Assembly: GCA_035629075.1 (NCBI GenBank)
Contig: DASPIK010000031.1
Location: 45,557 to 109,556 of the forward strand
Reading direction: 5' to 3'
Length of the DNA stretch: 64,000 nt
Source: JAEZPW01 sp035629075
GTDB lineage: Bacteria > Acidobacteriota > Terriglobia > Terriglobales > Acidobacteriaceae
Part shown: positions 16,471 to 24,951 of the stretch, in pieces
Layout: the number at the start of each line of letters is the position of its first letter
How positions within the stretch are numbered: the first letter of the stretch is position 1
Notes under the pieces: model-generated
What the model was told of the DNA's origin: nothing
Databases searched by the model: none
Seen by the model: only the letters and a program-made list of their open reading frames with translations
Program-made: the position numbers and the translations under genes

Positions 16471-17649
16471 GTGCGCGTCGCAATCGACATTCGGGATATC
16501 ACCGACTTCGGTGTAGGAACCTACATCCGCAACATCGTGCGGACGATGTTCAGACTCGACCATGAGAACGAGTACTACCTTATAGGCGACCCGAGTCGTG
16601 TAGGAGAGATTGGCGAGCTGCCCAGCAACTTCCACGCTGTTCCGTTCGCTGACAAAGAGCAATCGGCTTCTGGCTATCTGCGGTTCAGGAAGTGCTTGCG
16701 CCAGCATGGCTGCGACCTGGTGCACATACCCAATCTCATGTCCGTGCCGCAGTACCTGCCCTGTCCTTACGTCGTTACTGTCCACGATCTGTTGGATTAC
16801 ATGTACCGTTCGCACGCCGGCTCATCTATTCGTAGAACGGTGCATTTCTATTGCACTAGACGTGTGCTCACTCGCGCTGCCCGCATCATTGCCGTTTCGA
16901 ATTTCACCAAGAATGACATCGAAAGGCTGTTTCACGTCCGTTCGGGGGCGATCGAGGTCGTCTACAACGCAATCGACGATCGTTTCCGCTGTGGCCACGC
17001 CAGCGACGCCGACCGACAGTTCATCGCCGAACGTTACCAGGTGAACTACCCGTTCATCTTGTATGCAGGGCGAATCAGCCCGCACAAGAACGTGGTTCGT
17101 ATCATTGAAGCGTTTTCGGCGCTCAAAACGGAACTCAGCAAGGAAGATCGGATGCCCGATCTGAAACTCATCATCATCGGAGATGAGATCTCGAGCCACC
17201 CCGACCTGCGACGTACGGTGATTCGCAGCGGTGTCGAGAGTGATGTCCGGTTCCTCGGTTTCGTTCCGATCGATGTTCTGCGAATCTTCTACGACTCAGC
17301 CAAGGTGTTCGTTTTCCCCTCTTTATACGAAGGCTTCGGACTTCCGCCATTGGAGGCCATGGCGCACGGCACCCCGGTCGTAACCTCCAACACTTCTTCT
17401 CTGCCTGAGGTAGTTGGCAACGCCGCCGTATTAGTTAACCCTGAAAACGTTTTTGAAATGATGCGCGCACTGCATCGGGTACTGGTGGATCAGCAGCTTC
17501 GAGACCGCCTCAAACAACGCGGCTACGAACAGGCCGGCCGATACTCATGGGAGTCTTCTGTTCAGCGCATCTTGCATATCTATCGAGAAGTAGTGCACTC
17601 GCACGGCGAATTCCCAGTCCCGGCGCGGGCTGTTAAGACGCACGACTAG
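16471..17649 (+). CDS. GT4-family glycosyltransferase
   Basis: Retaining GT-B glycosyltransferase, probably for a cell-surface polysaccharide or glycoconjugate. It opens VAIDIRDITDFGVGTYIRN, the usual Gly-rich first strand and acceptor loop. FILYAGRISPHKNV begins the donor-binding domain, and the EX7E signature is FPSLYEGFGLPPLEAMAHG with TSNTSSLPEV. The GTG at 16471 is preferred; the frame is open back to a GTG at 16420, but that lies just after the glyA terminator and adds a non-conserved leader. The substrate is not evident, and no polysaccharide cluster surrounds it. Confidence 0.87.
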   Translation: MRVAIDIRDITDFGVGTYIRNIVRTMFRLDHENEYYLIGDPSRVGEIGELPSNFHAVPFADKEQSASGYLRFRKCLRQHGCDLVHIPNLMSVPQYLPCPYVVTVHDLLDYMYRSHAGSSIRRTVHFYCTRRVLTRAARIIAVSNFTKNDIERLFHVRSGAIEVVYNAIDDRFRCGHASDADRQFIAERYQVNYPFILYAGRISPHKNVVRIIEAFSALKTELSKEDRMPDLKLIIIGDEISSHPDLRRTVIRSGVESDVRFLGFVPIDVLRIFYDSAKVFVFPSLYEGFGLPPLEAMAHGTPVVTSNTSSLPEVVGNAAVLVNPENVFEMMRALHRVLVDQQLRDRLKQRGYEQAGRYSWESSVQRILHIYREVVHSHGEFPVPARAVKTHD

Positions 17650-17840
17650 GGCTCCTCCTGCAGCACCAATAATTTGCGTGCACCAGCCGAACGTAGTGCT
17701 TTTCCGAATGCGGTTTCCAACCTTTCCAGCGCACTTCCTCACAATCAGCAGTTTTCGCCACTGTTAAAGGCCTCCTCTTGGCCATTAACTTGCTTCTAAC
17801 GGATTACTGGTTAGTAACAGTCTGGATTGGGGACACCTTG

Positions 17841-18728
17841 GTGCGCGGCAGGATATCCACGGCTTTTTCATTGTGGCTAGTGATTCTGGTCATGCTAGCG
17901 GCTGTTCGGACCGCGCACTCTCAACGGCAGCAAACGGCAGATGGGGCACTTGCGGATGAAAGTGTGCTGCAGCAGATCGTCGCCTTGATGGAGGAGGCGC
18001 AGCTAAGGAATCGCGAGAATCACCGACCCTACATTATGACTCGCGATTATCGACTGTTTGGCAGCAAGAACGACGAGGTGAATTCCGAGGTGATTGCCGA
18101 CGTGACCTTCGTCCCTCCTGATCGCAAGAGCTTCACAATCAACAGCGTACAAGGCAGCGAACGTGGCGAGAAGATTGTGCGCAAGGTGCTCCAGGGCGAA
18201 TCGGAGCTCAGTTCGAAAGACGCTCCGGGTGCGCTCAGCAGGGCGAACTACAAATTCAAGCTGCTGGGGGAAGATAATCTCAACGGCCAATCCTGCTTTG
18301 TTCTGCAGCTTATCCCCAAGCGCGAGGAGAAAACGCTCCTCAAGGGCAAGGCATGGGTTGATAGGAACACATACTTGATACATCGGGTAGAAGGAGAAAT
18401 GGCCAAAACGCCATCGTGGTGGATCAAGAAAGTGACAATGACCATGTACTACAGCGCCGCGGCAGGGATGTGGCTAGCTACTGGGACGGATGCAGTAGCC
18501 GAGGTACGCATATTTGGCCGTCACACGCTCACCTCCCGAGCTCTGAAGGTCCGGGCTGGCGGCGTTGTGGCGCAAGCATTCTCGTCTGTGCCGCCGCCTG
18601 CTCTCCGTCCAGCATCTACGAGCAACTCAGTCCCGTCGCAGCAATCGATGCACTCCAGTGGTGCGAACCGGCACCGTCGCCCATCCAGTGCCGCGCTTCT
18701 CGGGACCGGCACTGTTCTGCAGCGGTAG
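17841..18728 (+). CDS. Exported LolA/RseB-like lipoprotein-sorting fold protein (paralog 1)
   Basis: After a signal peptide (RGRISTAFSLWLVILVMLAA) there is a domain with the half-barrel pattern of LolA/outer-membrane lipoprotein-sorting proteins: PYIMTRDYRLFG, YKFKLLGEDNLNGQSCFVLQL, KGKAWVDRNTYLIHRVEGE. It aligns along its length with the protein at 20079-20816. The last 60 residues are Ser/Pro-rich and not shared. The GTG at 17841 (GGGG upstream) gives a clean signal peptide; the frame is open to a TTG at 17778. It probably binds a lipid or acyl chain in the periplasm; this is inference from the fold. It converges on the GH5 gene with three bases between stops. Confidence 0.72.
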   Translation: MRGRISTAFSLWLVILVMLAAVRTAHSQRQQTADGALADESVLQQIVALMEEAQLRNRENHRPYIMTRDYRLFGSKNDEVNSEVIADVTFVPPDRKSFTINSVQGSERGEKIVRKVLQGESELSSKDAPGALSRANYKFKLLGEDNLNGQSCFVLQLIPKREEKTLLKGKAWVDRNTYLIHRVEGEMAKTPSWWIKKVTMTMYYSAAAGMWLATGTDAVAEVRIFGRHTLTSRALKVRAGGVVAQAFSSVPPPALRPASTSNSVPSQQSMHSSGANRHRRPSSAALLGTGTVLQR

Positions 18729-18731
18729 TGT

Positions 18732-19895
18732 TCAGCGGATCAATCCGAGAGCCTTGAGTACGGTCTTGTCGGGAACGCGCTTGCCTGGCTCCCCTGGAGC
18801 TACGGCAAATCCGCCGGTGTAGTCCCACATCGTCCATCCAATTCCATGCGTTTCTAGCGATGACCGTACGTCGTTGAGCCATGCAGCGCGTTCCTCTGCG
18901 AGTGCGTGCTCGCGGAAGACGCCAAATTCGTTACACGTGACCCGAACATTGTGTCCCTTGGCCCAAGCGGCAACAAGCCCGATCTCGGCATCAATGCGCT
19001 CGCGGGCCCATCGATTCTGGTCGTAGCGAACCAACTCCAATTTTTGTAAGTACTCCGGTAGTGCCTTGATTAGTTCGTCGTTGGCACCGGGGCGTGAGGG
19101 GTAACGTACGCGCGGCAGGTGGTGCCAAAGTTCATATCCCCAGCTTGCACCCTGATGCGTGAAGATGTGTGGCTCGTAATAATGAAAGTTGTAGATGATG
19201 TTGCCATCCGCAAGCGGTGCTAGCGGCAGTAACGTATCGAAAGCGGACCAGGCATGGCCGCTCACGATGATCGTATGTTGCGGCGCCGCGGAGCGAATTG
19301 CGGCTACAAGACGAGCCTGTACGCCGTACCAGCGATACGCGTCACTCATTTCGGGTTCATTCAAAATTTCAAGGAAAAGTCGCTCAGGATCGACGCTGGC
19401 GTAATGAGCAGCCAGCGACCGCCAGAAGTCTGCGAACCCTTCGATGCCCCGCTCATTGCTGAGCCTTTGTTTGAAGTCTCCTGAAGGATGAACGTCAAGG
19501 ATGACGGCGAGCCCGCGGTCGAGAGGCATGCGGACCGCTTCATCGACGAGTCGAAGATAATCCGCGTTCAGTGTTTCCGGGCGAGATTCGTTGAACAGAG
19601 GCGCCGGTTCCAGAGCTAAGCGTACATGATCGAACCCCATCGACTTGATAAGGTCGAAGTCGGCACCGGTGATTTGTGATTTCAACCGCTCGATTTCGTA
19701 CTTGCCATCCGGGCTCTGAGCAAACCAGTGGCTGAGGTTGATCCCTCGGCGCAAGCGATTGAAACGCGCATCGGAAACGGAGCTTATTTGCTTCGCTGCG
19801 GAGCCAGCCTGCTTGGCGCTCGACTCCTGTTGAGCAACTGAAATTAGGCTTAGCGTGAAAAGGGCGGCCAGAATCAGGGTGAGTGGCTTACGCAT
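18732..19895 (-). CDS. Exported GH5-family glycoside hydrolase (cellulase-like)
   Basis: Secreted endo-glycosidase of clan GH-A, probably acting on beta-glucan or mannan. A signal peptide (RKPLTLILAALFTLSLISVA) and a Ser/Ala linker precede the barrel. RRGINLSHWF, GFDHVRLALEPA, the acid/base Glu180 in LEILNEPEM, NFHYYEPHIFTHQG and the nucleophile Glu323 in VTCNEFGVF are in the canonical order; MWDYTGGF holds the substrate-stacking Trp. Length 387 suits a single-domain enzyme with no carbohydrate-binding module. It shares an approximately 180-bp divergent region with the downstream LolA-like paralog. Confidence 0.92.
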   Translation of the reverse strand: MRKPLTLILAALFTLSLISVAQQESSAKQAGSAAKQISSVSDARFNRLRRGINLSHWFAQSPDGKYEIERLKSQITGADFDLIKSMGFDHVRLALEPAPLFNESRPETLNADYLRLVDEAVRMPLDRGLAVILDVHPSGDFKQRLSNERGIEGFADFWRSLAAHYASVDPERLFLEILNEPEMSDAYRWYGVQARLVAAIRSAAPQHTIIVSGHAWSAFDTLLPLAPLADGNIIYNFHYYEPHIFTHQGASWGYELWHHLPRVRYPSRPGANDELIKALPEYLQKLELVRYDQNRWARERIDAEIGLVAAWAKGHNVRVTCNEFGVFREHALAEERAAWLNDVRSSLETHGIGWTMWDYTGGFAVAPGEPGKRVPDKTVLKALGLIR

Positions 19896-20078
19896 AGGTC
19901 ACGCAGTAACGTATTCGTTCCTCTCGAAAGGCGCAAGTGTAGCCAGATGATCCACGTAGAAACGTCAGACGGATGCGCAGACGATCCACTCTGCATCATA
20001 ACGGGTGCACGCGACCATATCTGCTTGCTGCTTGAGTTTTGGCGGCTCAAGCGTGATTGCTGCTCGAGGAGAATCGGG

Positions 20079-20816
20079 ATGGCGGCTTCTATGATCCGGC
20101 GGTGTCTTGTCTGTCTCACAATCGCGTTCACGCTGTTAGCACAACCGCTGGGTGCAAGCGATCCGCCGTCCCCAGCCATCGACCAGATCGTTGCTCGTAT
20201 GGTGGCGATGGATGCGGAGAGAACTGCGAGTCAACAGCCCTATCAAGGCATACGTCATTACACCGTCGATTACAAAGGATTCCCGTCAGACCGCCACGCG
20301 GAGATGGTGGTGCAAGTTGTAAGCGATCCACCCCAAAAGAAGTTCACTGTCGTCTCCGAATCCGGCTCCAAGCTTCTGTTGAACCGAGTTCTGCGCAAGC
20401 TGATCGAGAGCGAGAGCGAAGCGAGTGACGGGAGAAATCGCCGTGACGTGAAACTCACACCAGATAACTACAAATTCCAACTCCTGGGTACAGAGAGCCT
20501 GGACGGACGTTCCTGCTACGTTTTGCTTGTCGAACCGAAGAAAGGCAATAAGTACCTGTACAAAGGAAAAGTTTGGGTCGATGCGCAGGACTTCGCCGTC
20601 GCGCAAATCTCGGCAACGCCGGCGAAGAACCCTTCATTCTGGATCTCATCTGTGCAGATCGAGCACCGGAATGAGAAGCACGGCGAGATGTGGTTGCCAC
20701 GCAGCAATCGTTCGACATCGAAAGTTCGGCTCGGAGGACGTGCGCTGCTGACCATTGACTACCGGCGATACGACCTCTCAACAACCAGCGCCGCACAAGA
20801 GACACCGGCAAAGTAG
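20079..20816 (+). CDS. Exported LolA/RseB-like protein (paralog 2)
   Basis: Clear relative of the 17841-18728 product: it shares the QPYQGIRHYTVDYKG start, the YKFQLLGTESLDGRSCYVLLV strand pair, the YKGKVWVDAQDFAV turn and a final strand with TIDYRRYDL. A signal peptide (IRRCLVCLTIAFTLLAQPLGA) indicates periplasmic or outer-membrane location. The ATG at 20079 is preceded by GAGGAG and gives a proper signal peptide; the frame is open to 19947 but that leader is not signal-like. It is divergent from the GH5 gene. Function unknown; a lipid- or glycolipid-binding carrier is the best inference. Confidence 0.75.
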   Translation: MAASMIRRCLVCLTIAFTLLAQPLGASDPPSPAIDQIVARMVAMDAERTASQQPYQGIRHYTVDYKGFPSDRHAEMVVQVVSDPPQKKFTVVSESGSKLLLNRVLRKLIESESEASDGRNRRDVKLTPDNYKFQLLGTESLDGRSCYVLLVEPKKGNKYLYKGKVWVDAQDFAVAQISATPAKNPSFWISSVQIEHRNEKHGEMWLPRSNRSTSKVRLGGRALLTIDYRRYDLSTTSAAQETPAK

Positions 20817-21074
20817 CGCTCCTCAAAGCCCACAGCCGATTATGAATGGAACTCACGTGCGACGAGAACGCGCACACGAGTCTGCTGCACGGCTGCTCCA
20901 GAGCCGCAATTTACGCGCATGTTGCCCGATTGTTCGTGGCTTCAGTCCAACTCGGGGCGATATAGGCTCATCTCTACTCTCAGCCAAAACAAAACACGGA
21001 TACGAGCGGGTTGGCCTGCGCGGCCTTGGCTACGGGAAGCCTGTAAGCCTCTAGGGAAGCCCGGTTGAGGACTG

Positions 21075-22517
21075 ATGAAGATTTGTCTGGTAACAAGTTT
21101 TCCACCCAGCCATGGGCGACTCAACGAGTATGGATTTCACTTGGCCCAGGAACTTCAGCGCGATCCGCTCATTAGCGTTTCCGTTCTCGCGGACGAGTAT
21201 GGGGGGACGGAGGAGCTTCCCGATTTCGACGTGGTGCGTTGCTGGCAGCCGAACTCACTTTCGAATCCCGCGCGCATTTTGAAAGCCGTGCGCGAGTTCA
21301 GGCCTGACATCGTCTGGTTCAACACGGTTTTTTCCAGCTTCGGAAATGCGCCCGCTCCAGCGTTTCTGGGGCTCGCTGCTCCTGCGCTGGTACGGGCAGC
21401 CGGATACTCCACGCACATTACTCTTCACCACTTGATGGAAGGCATAAACCTTGCCGACGCTGGGGTAAGACATCCGCTGATGTACCACGTCGGGGGAGCA
21501 ATCGCTACGCGACTGCTTCTCATGGCCAACTCCGTTACCGTCCTGCTGCCCGCCTATAGGCGTACGCTCATCAGCAAGTATCGAGGCAAGAACGTCCACC
21601 TGCGTGCTCACGGCGTATTTGCCGGGACGCCTCAATACCCCAACTTCGCACTGCGCGACAACCCCGAACAGCGCATTCTTGCATTTGGGAAATGGGGAAC
21701 CTATAAGCGACTGGAGATACTGATCGAAGCTTTCGAACGCGTTGCCAGGCAAAACCCGAAGGCCCGGCTTGTGATCGCAGGAGAGAACCACCCCAACGCG
21801 CCCGGTTATATCGAATCGATTACAGAACGATTGCAGGCCTGCCCGCAAATCACGGTGCGCGGATATGTGCCGGAGGAAGATATAGCCGAGCTGTTCAGCA
21901 CAAGCAGCATCATGGTCATGCCCTACAGCTCGGCAACGGGTTCAAGCGGTGTGGCTCATCAGGCGTGCCAATTCGGCGTTCCCATCGTGTGCGCTGACAT
22001 CCCAGATTTTCACGATATGGCGAACGAAGAGCAGATCGCGATGGATTTCTTCCGGCGCGGCGATCCAGAGAGCCTCGCAGTTTGCATAATTGAACTTCTG
22101 CAGGATCAAAAGCGCCGTCGCGAGATGGCAGAAAGAAACTTCTATGCTGCGATGCGCATGACCATGCCACAGATCATGCGTCAGTACCTCAGGGCATTCG
22201 ATTGGCATCGACGCGCGCACTGGACATCTGTGACGGCACGTTTCAACCGCCTGCGTTCCGCCGCTGCGGCCTGGTCCTACGATGCTCATGCAGTCGTAAG
22301 GCCCACCCCCGCACTCGTTCCGATACTTACACCACCACCGAGCGGAACCAGCGCGATGTGCGCTAAGCCTGGCATTGTGCCAGTTAATACGGCTGGCACA
22401 AGCGCCGTCACTGCACGAAGCGTGCTCAAGATTCCCTCGCTCCGGCACGCAATTCCCCCGCGGCGCGCCGCCGCCACGCTGCAGCCACTTCCGCGACGAC
22501 AGCGGGACGCCGCCTAG
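21075..22517 (+). CDS. GT4-family glycosyltransferase with low-complexity C-terminal tail
   Basis: GT-B glycosyltransferase. It opens MKICLVTSFPPSHGRLNEYG, then FGKWGTYKRLEILIEAFERV begins the donor-binding half and ITVRGYVPEEDIAELF with MPYSSATGSSGVAHQA and GVPIVCADIPDF forms the nucleotide-sugar site. The enzyme domain ends near residue 390. The last 85 residues are Pro/Ala/Thr/Arg-rich (PTPALVPILTPPPSGTS and on) and are unusual for the family. The start is supported by the clear N-terminal strand. No glycan-synthesis partner is adjacent. Confidence 0.83.
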   Translation: MKICLVTSFPPSHGRLNEYGFHLAQELQRDPLISVSVLADEYGGTEELPDFDVVRCWQPNSLSNPARILKAVREFRPDIVWFNTVFSSFGNAPAPAFLGLAAPALVRAAGYSTHITLHHLMEGINLADAGVRHPLMYHVGGAIATRLLLMANSVTVLLPAYRRTLISKYRGKNVHLRAHGVFAGTPQYPNFALRDNPEQRILAFGKWGTYKRLEILIEAFERVARQNPKARLVIAGENHPNAPGYIESITERLQACPQITVRGYVPEEDIAELFSTSSIMVMPYSSATGSSGVAHQACQFGVPIVCADIPDFHDMANEEQIAMDFFRRGDPESLAVCIIELLQDQKRRREMAERNFYAAMRMTMPQIMRQYLRAFDWHRRAHWTSVTARFNRLRSAAAAWSYDAHAVVRPTPALVPILTPPPSGTSAMCAKPGIVPVNTAGTSAVTARSVLKIPSLRHAIPPRRAAATLQPLPRRQRDAA

Positions 22518-22554
22518 CAGCCTGCCCCAACATTCATGGCAACGCAGCTCTGCG

Positions 22555-23655
22555 CTACGGATGGCTCAACTCGTGTGCACGCGGCACAAGATCGAAGTAG
22601 ATTCGCGCTGGTATGTCGGATTCCCAATGGCCCGTTGCTTGTGCCCATCCAACGATGCCAAGAAACAATGCTGCGATTACAGCAGCAACGGCCCACGCTG
22701 GAACACGCTTGCGAGGCAAGACCGTGGTCAGATTCAGTGCGCCTTCCGCAGGACATACGGCTACACATTCCATGCACGCGGCGCATTCAGCCGATTTTAT
22801 GGTGATAAGTTTGTCGACTGGCAACGCGGCCGGACACGCCTTCGCACACTTTGCGCAATCGATGCAGGCAGGCTCGTCTCGCCGAATCCGGACCGGACTG
22901 AACAGTGCCGCCAGCCCCATCAAAGCCCCATATGGGCACAGATAGCGGCACCAGAAATTTTGTACGAAAAGCGAAGCGACTACCAGCAAGGCGATAACTA
23001 GGATTGCCGTCGTGCCCATGAACCGGAAGAAATTGAGCATCTTGACGTCTGCGATCAGACCGTATGGACCGTGCAGGAATTCGATGATGCCTTGGACCGG
23101 CATGCTCACAACCGCGTACAGAAAGAGCGAGAGCAACAGGTACTTCAGTCCGCGCAAAGGGATGTCGACCCCACGCGGTAGCCGAAAATTTCTCCTAAAG
23201 ATCTTTTTCCCGAGCCGCCATAGATATTCCGAAACGGTGCCTACCGGGCATAGCCAGCTACAAAACGCCTTGCGAAGCAGCAGTGAGATCGCCAGGAATG
23301 CGATCAGCAAGAACATACCTGACGCATGCAGTGCCGGAAGTTGACCGGTCAAGAGCGTGGCTTTCAGGTTCATTAGCGCGGCGATTGGGAGCCAGCCTTC
23401 AACCCCGGGCGGTCGCGACACGGACATTGTTCGTCCGCCTGATTCGAAGTACCGGACGAAAATGTAAAACTGCACGCCAATCCATACATTCAGCAGCAGG
23501 AATGCTATCTGAACGCCACGACGCAGCTTCTGCGAGTAATCGACGTCGGTGCGGCGCACCAGCTTATTCTTGGGCTTGACGCGAACGGCTCCCGCATTGA
23601 CCGCAGGCACTTCGGCTCTTTCTGGTTCAGACAAGACGTTGGTTTGAGCTGACAT
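22555..23655 (-). CDS. NapH/CcoG-like polyferredoxin membrane protein
   Basis: Electron-transfer membrane protein with two 4Fe-4S ferredoxin motifs at residues 264-274 (CIDCAKCAKACP) and 291-301 (CAACMECVAVCP). Two further CxxxCP motifs, FCSWLCP (132-136) and WCRYLCP (236-240), are typical of NapH, NosR and CcoG, where they help quinol or copper-linked electron transfer. About five membrane helices surround them, and a sixth lies near the C-terminus. ATG at 23655 is used; the GTG one codon earlier is less likely. No nap, nos or cco gene is nearby, so its partner is unknown. Confidence 0.85.
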   Translation of the reverse strand: MSAQTNVLSEPERAEVPAVNAGAVRVKPKNKLVRRTDVDYSQKLRRGVQIAFLLLNVWIGVQFYIFVRYFESGGRTMSVSRPPGVEGWLPIAALMNLKATLLTGQLPALHASGMFLLIAFLAISLLLRKAFCSWLCPVGTVSEYLWRLGKKIFRRNFRLPRGVDIPLRGLKYLLLSLFLYAVVSMPVQGIIEFLHGPYGLIADVKMLNFFRFMGTTAILVIALLVVASLFVQNFWCRYLCPYGALMGLAALFSPVRIRRDEPACIDCAKCAKACPAALPVDKLITIKSAECAACMECVAVCPAEGALNLTTVLPRKRVPAWAVAAVIAALFLGIVGWAQATGHWESDIPARIYFDLVPRAHELSHP

Positions 23656-23797
23656 CACGCAGTCCTATGAACAGAAACTAAAGGAAGCGTGGAGCGCGGG
23701 GAATGACTTTGGTCACAGCTCCGTTGGGCCGGGGACACACTGCGAGGTGGGCCCCCACATCTGCCAGTGCCAAGGCAAATGTGGGTTGTGAGGCTAT

Positions 23798-24780
23798 TTA
23801 CGCTTTTGCAGCCAAGGGTTGAACCAGGCAGAGCGCCGCGGCACCAGCAATGCCGGAATCCTCTCCGTATTGCGCTGCGACGAGTGGTGTTTCGGAACAG
23901 CGGCGGTTGAGCGACCATGACGGAAGCTCGGCCAGCATTTGCGGGAAAAATTCCGAGAAAACCTCGCTCATGCCGCCGCCGACCACGATGACATCGGGCT
24001 CCAGCAGATCGACCACATTGCCCAGCCAAATGCTAAGCAGCCTTGCGGTGCCCTCGAGAAGCTCCGTCGCCAGTGGGTCGCCCGCGCGCCAGGCTTCGCT
24101 GACTACCCGAGCATTGATGTTTTCCGCACGTCCACCCGCGGCAGCAAGAATGGCGGCTCCACGCCGCGGGTCTTCGGAAACAGCGGCACGAGCCCGGCGT
24201 CCGATCGCCGTACCTGACGCCATGGATTCAATGCACCCGCGCTTGCCGCACTCGCAAAGACACGGCGCGTTGTAGTCGATGGTTTGATGTCCGCCCTCAG
24301 CCGCCAACCCCGTGCGGCCGTAGTACAGATTGCGATCCAAGACGATGGCCGTGCCGATGCCGGTTCCAAGAGTGGCGTAGAAGACGCTGCTGTAACCTCT
24401 GCCCGCACCCCAGACGGCTTCGGCGAGTCCCGCCGCGTTCGCGTCATTGTCCACCCTTGTGGGCATTCCGTAAGCACCGTAGATAGCTTCACGAAGAGAA
24501 AAATCGCGCCAGCACGGGATGTTGGGGGTGTAAAGAATCATGCCGGTACGCGGATCCAGCGGACCTGGAGATGCCACGCCGATGCCGGCGATTGCCGATG
24601 CCGGATGCTCTGCCAGAACAGCATCGATCGCGTTCTTGATACACACAAGGCCTTGTTCGGCCGTGCCCGTGCCCACCATCGGCACCCGCGTCTTGTAAAG
24701 AATTTCGCCCTGAGAGTTGACCAGACCGGCGGCGACCTTGTGCCGCCTACGTCTACGCCTAAGTAAATGCTGTCGGACAT
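23798..24780 (-). pseudogene. ROK-family sugar kinase (glucokinase-like), frameshifted near the N-terminus
   Basis: ATP-dependent hexose kinase of the ROK family. The true N-terminus MSDSIYLGVDVGGT (from 24780) is in one frame; the rest (KVAAGLVNSQGEIL to the stop) is in another. One missing base near 24738, where ACAAGG would need to read ACAAAGG, explains the break. Beyond it the protein is intact: the catalytic base in VDNDANAAGLAE, the ATP site LGTGIGT, the zinc site with GGH and CLCECGKRGC, and VIVVGGGMS. It may be a recent pseudogene, a programmed shift or a one-base sequencing or assembly error. The in-frame upstream ATG at 24841 gives a leader that lacks the first phosphate-binding motif. 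Confidence 0.78.
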
Positions 24781-24951
24781 AACTTTTCAGTGTACGTGAC
24801 GGACATCGAGCCGAGAACAGTAGTGTGCGCAGGCGGCTCATTTCCTGGCGAGATTGGACGATAGCCAGCCTACTTTCGCCGGATTACACTGTCTACCTCA
24901 ACCTAAGTTGCTGGCTGAATAACACGAGCTTTAACGCTCAAGGATGCATTC

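Noticed and set aside
22375..23001. 208-codon plus-strand frame spanning the end of the GT4 gene and the polyferredoxin gene
   Set aside because: It overlaps two genes with strong motifs, and its text is Arg/Ser/Gln-rich noise.
24781..24841. Longer N-terminus for the ROK kinase (from 24841)
   Set aside because: The leader lacks the GVDVGGT motif, which is found just downstream in another frame; the frameshift explanation is better.
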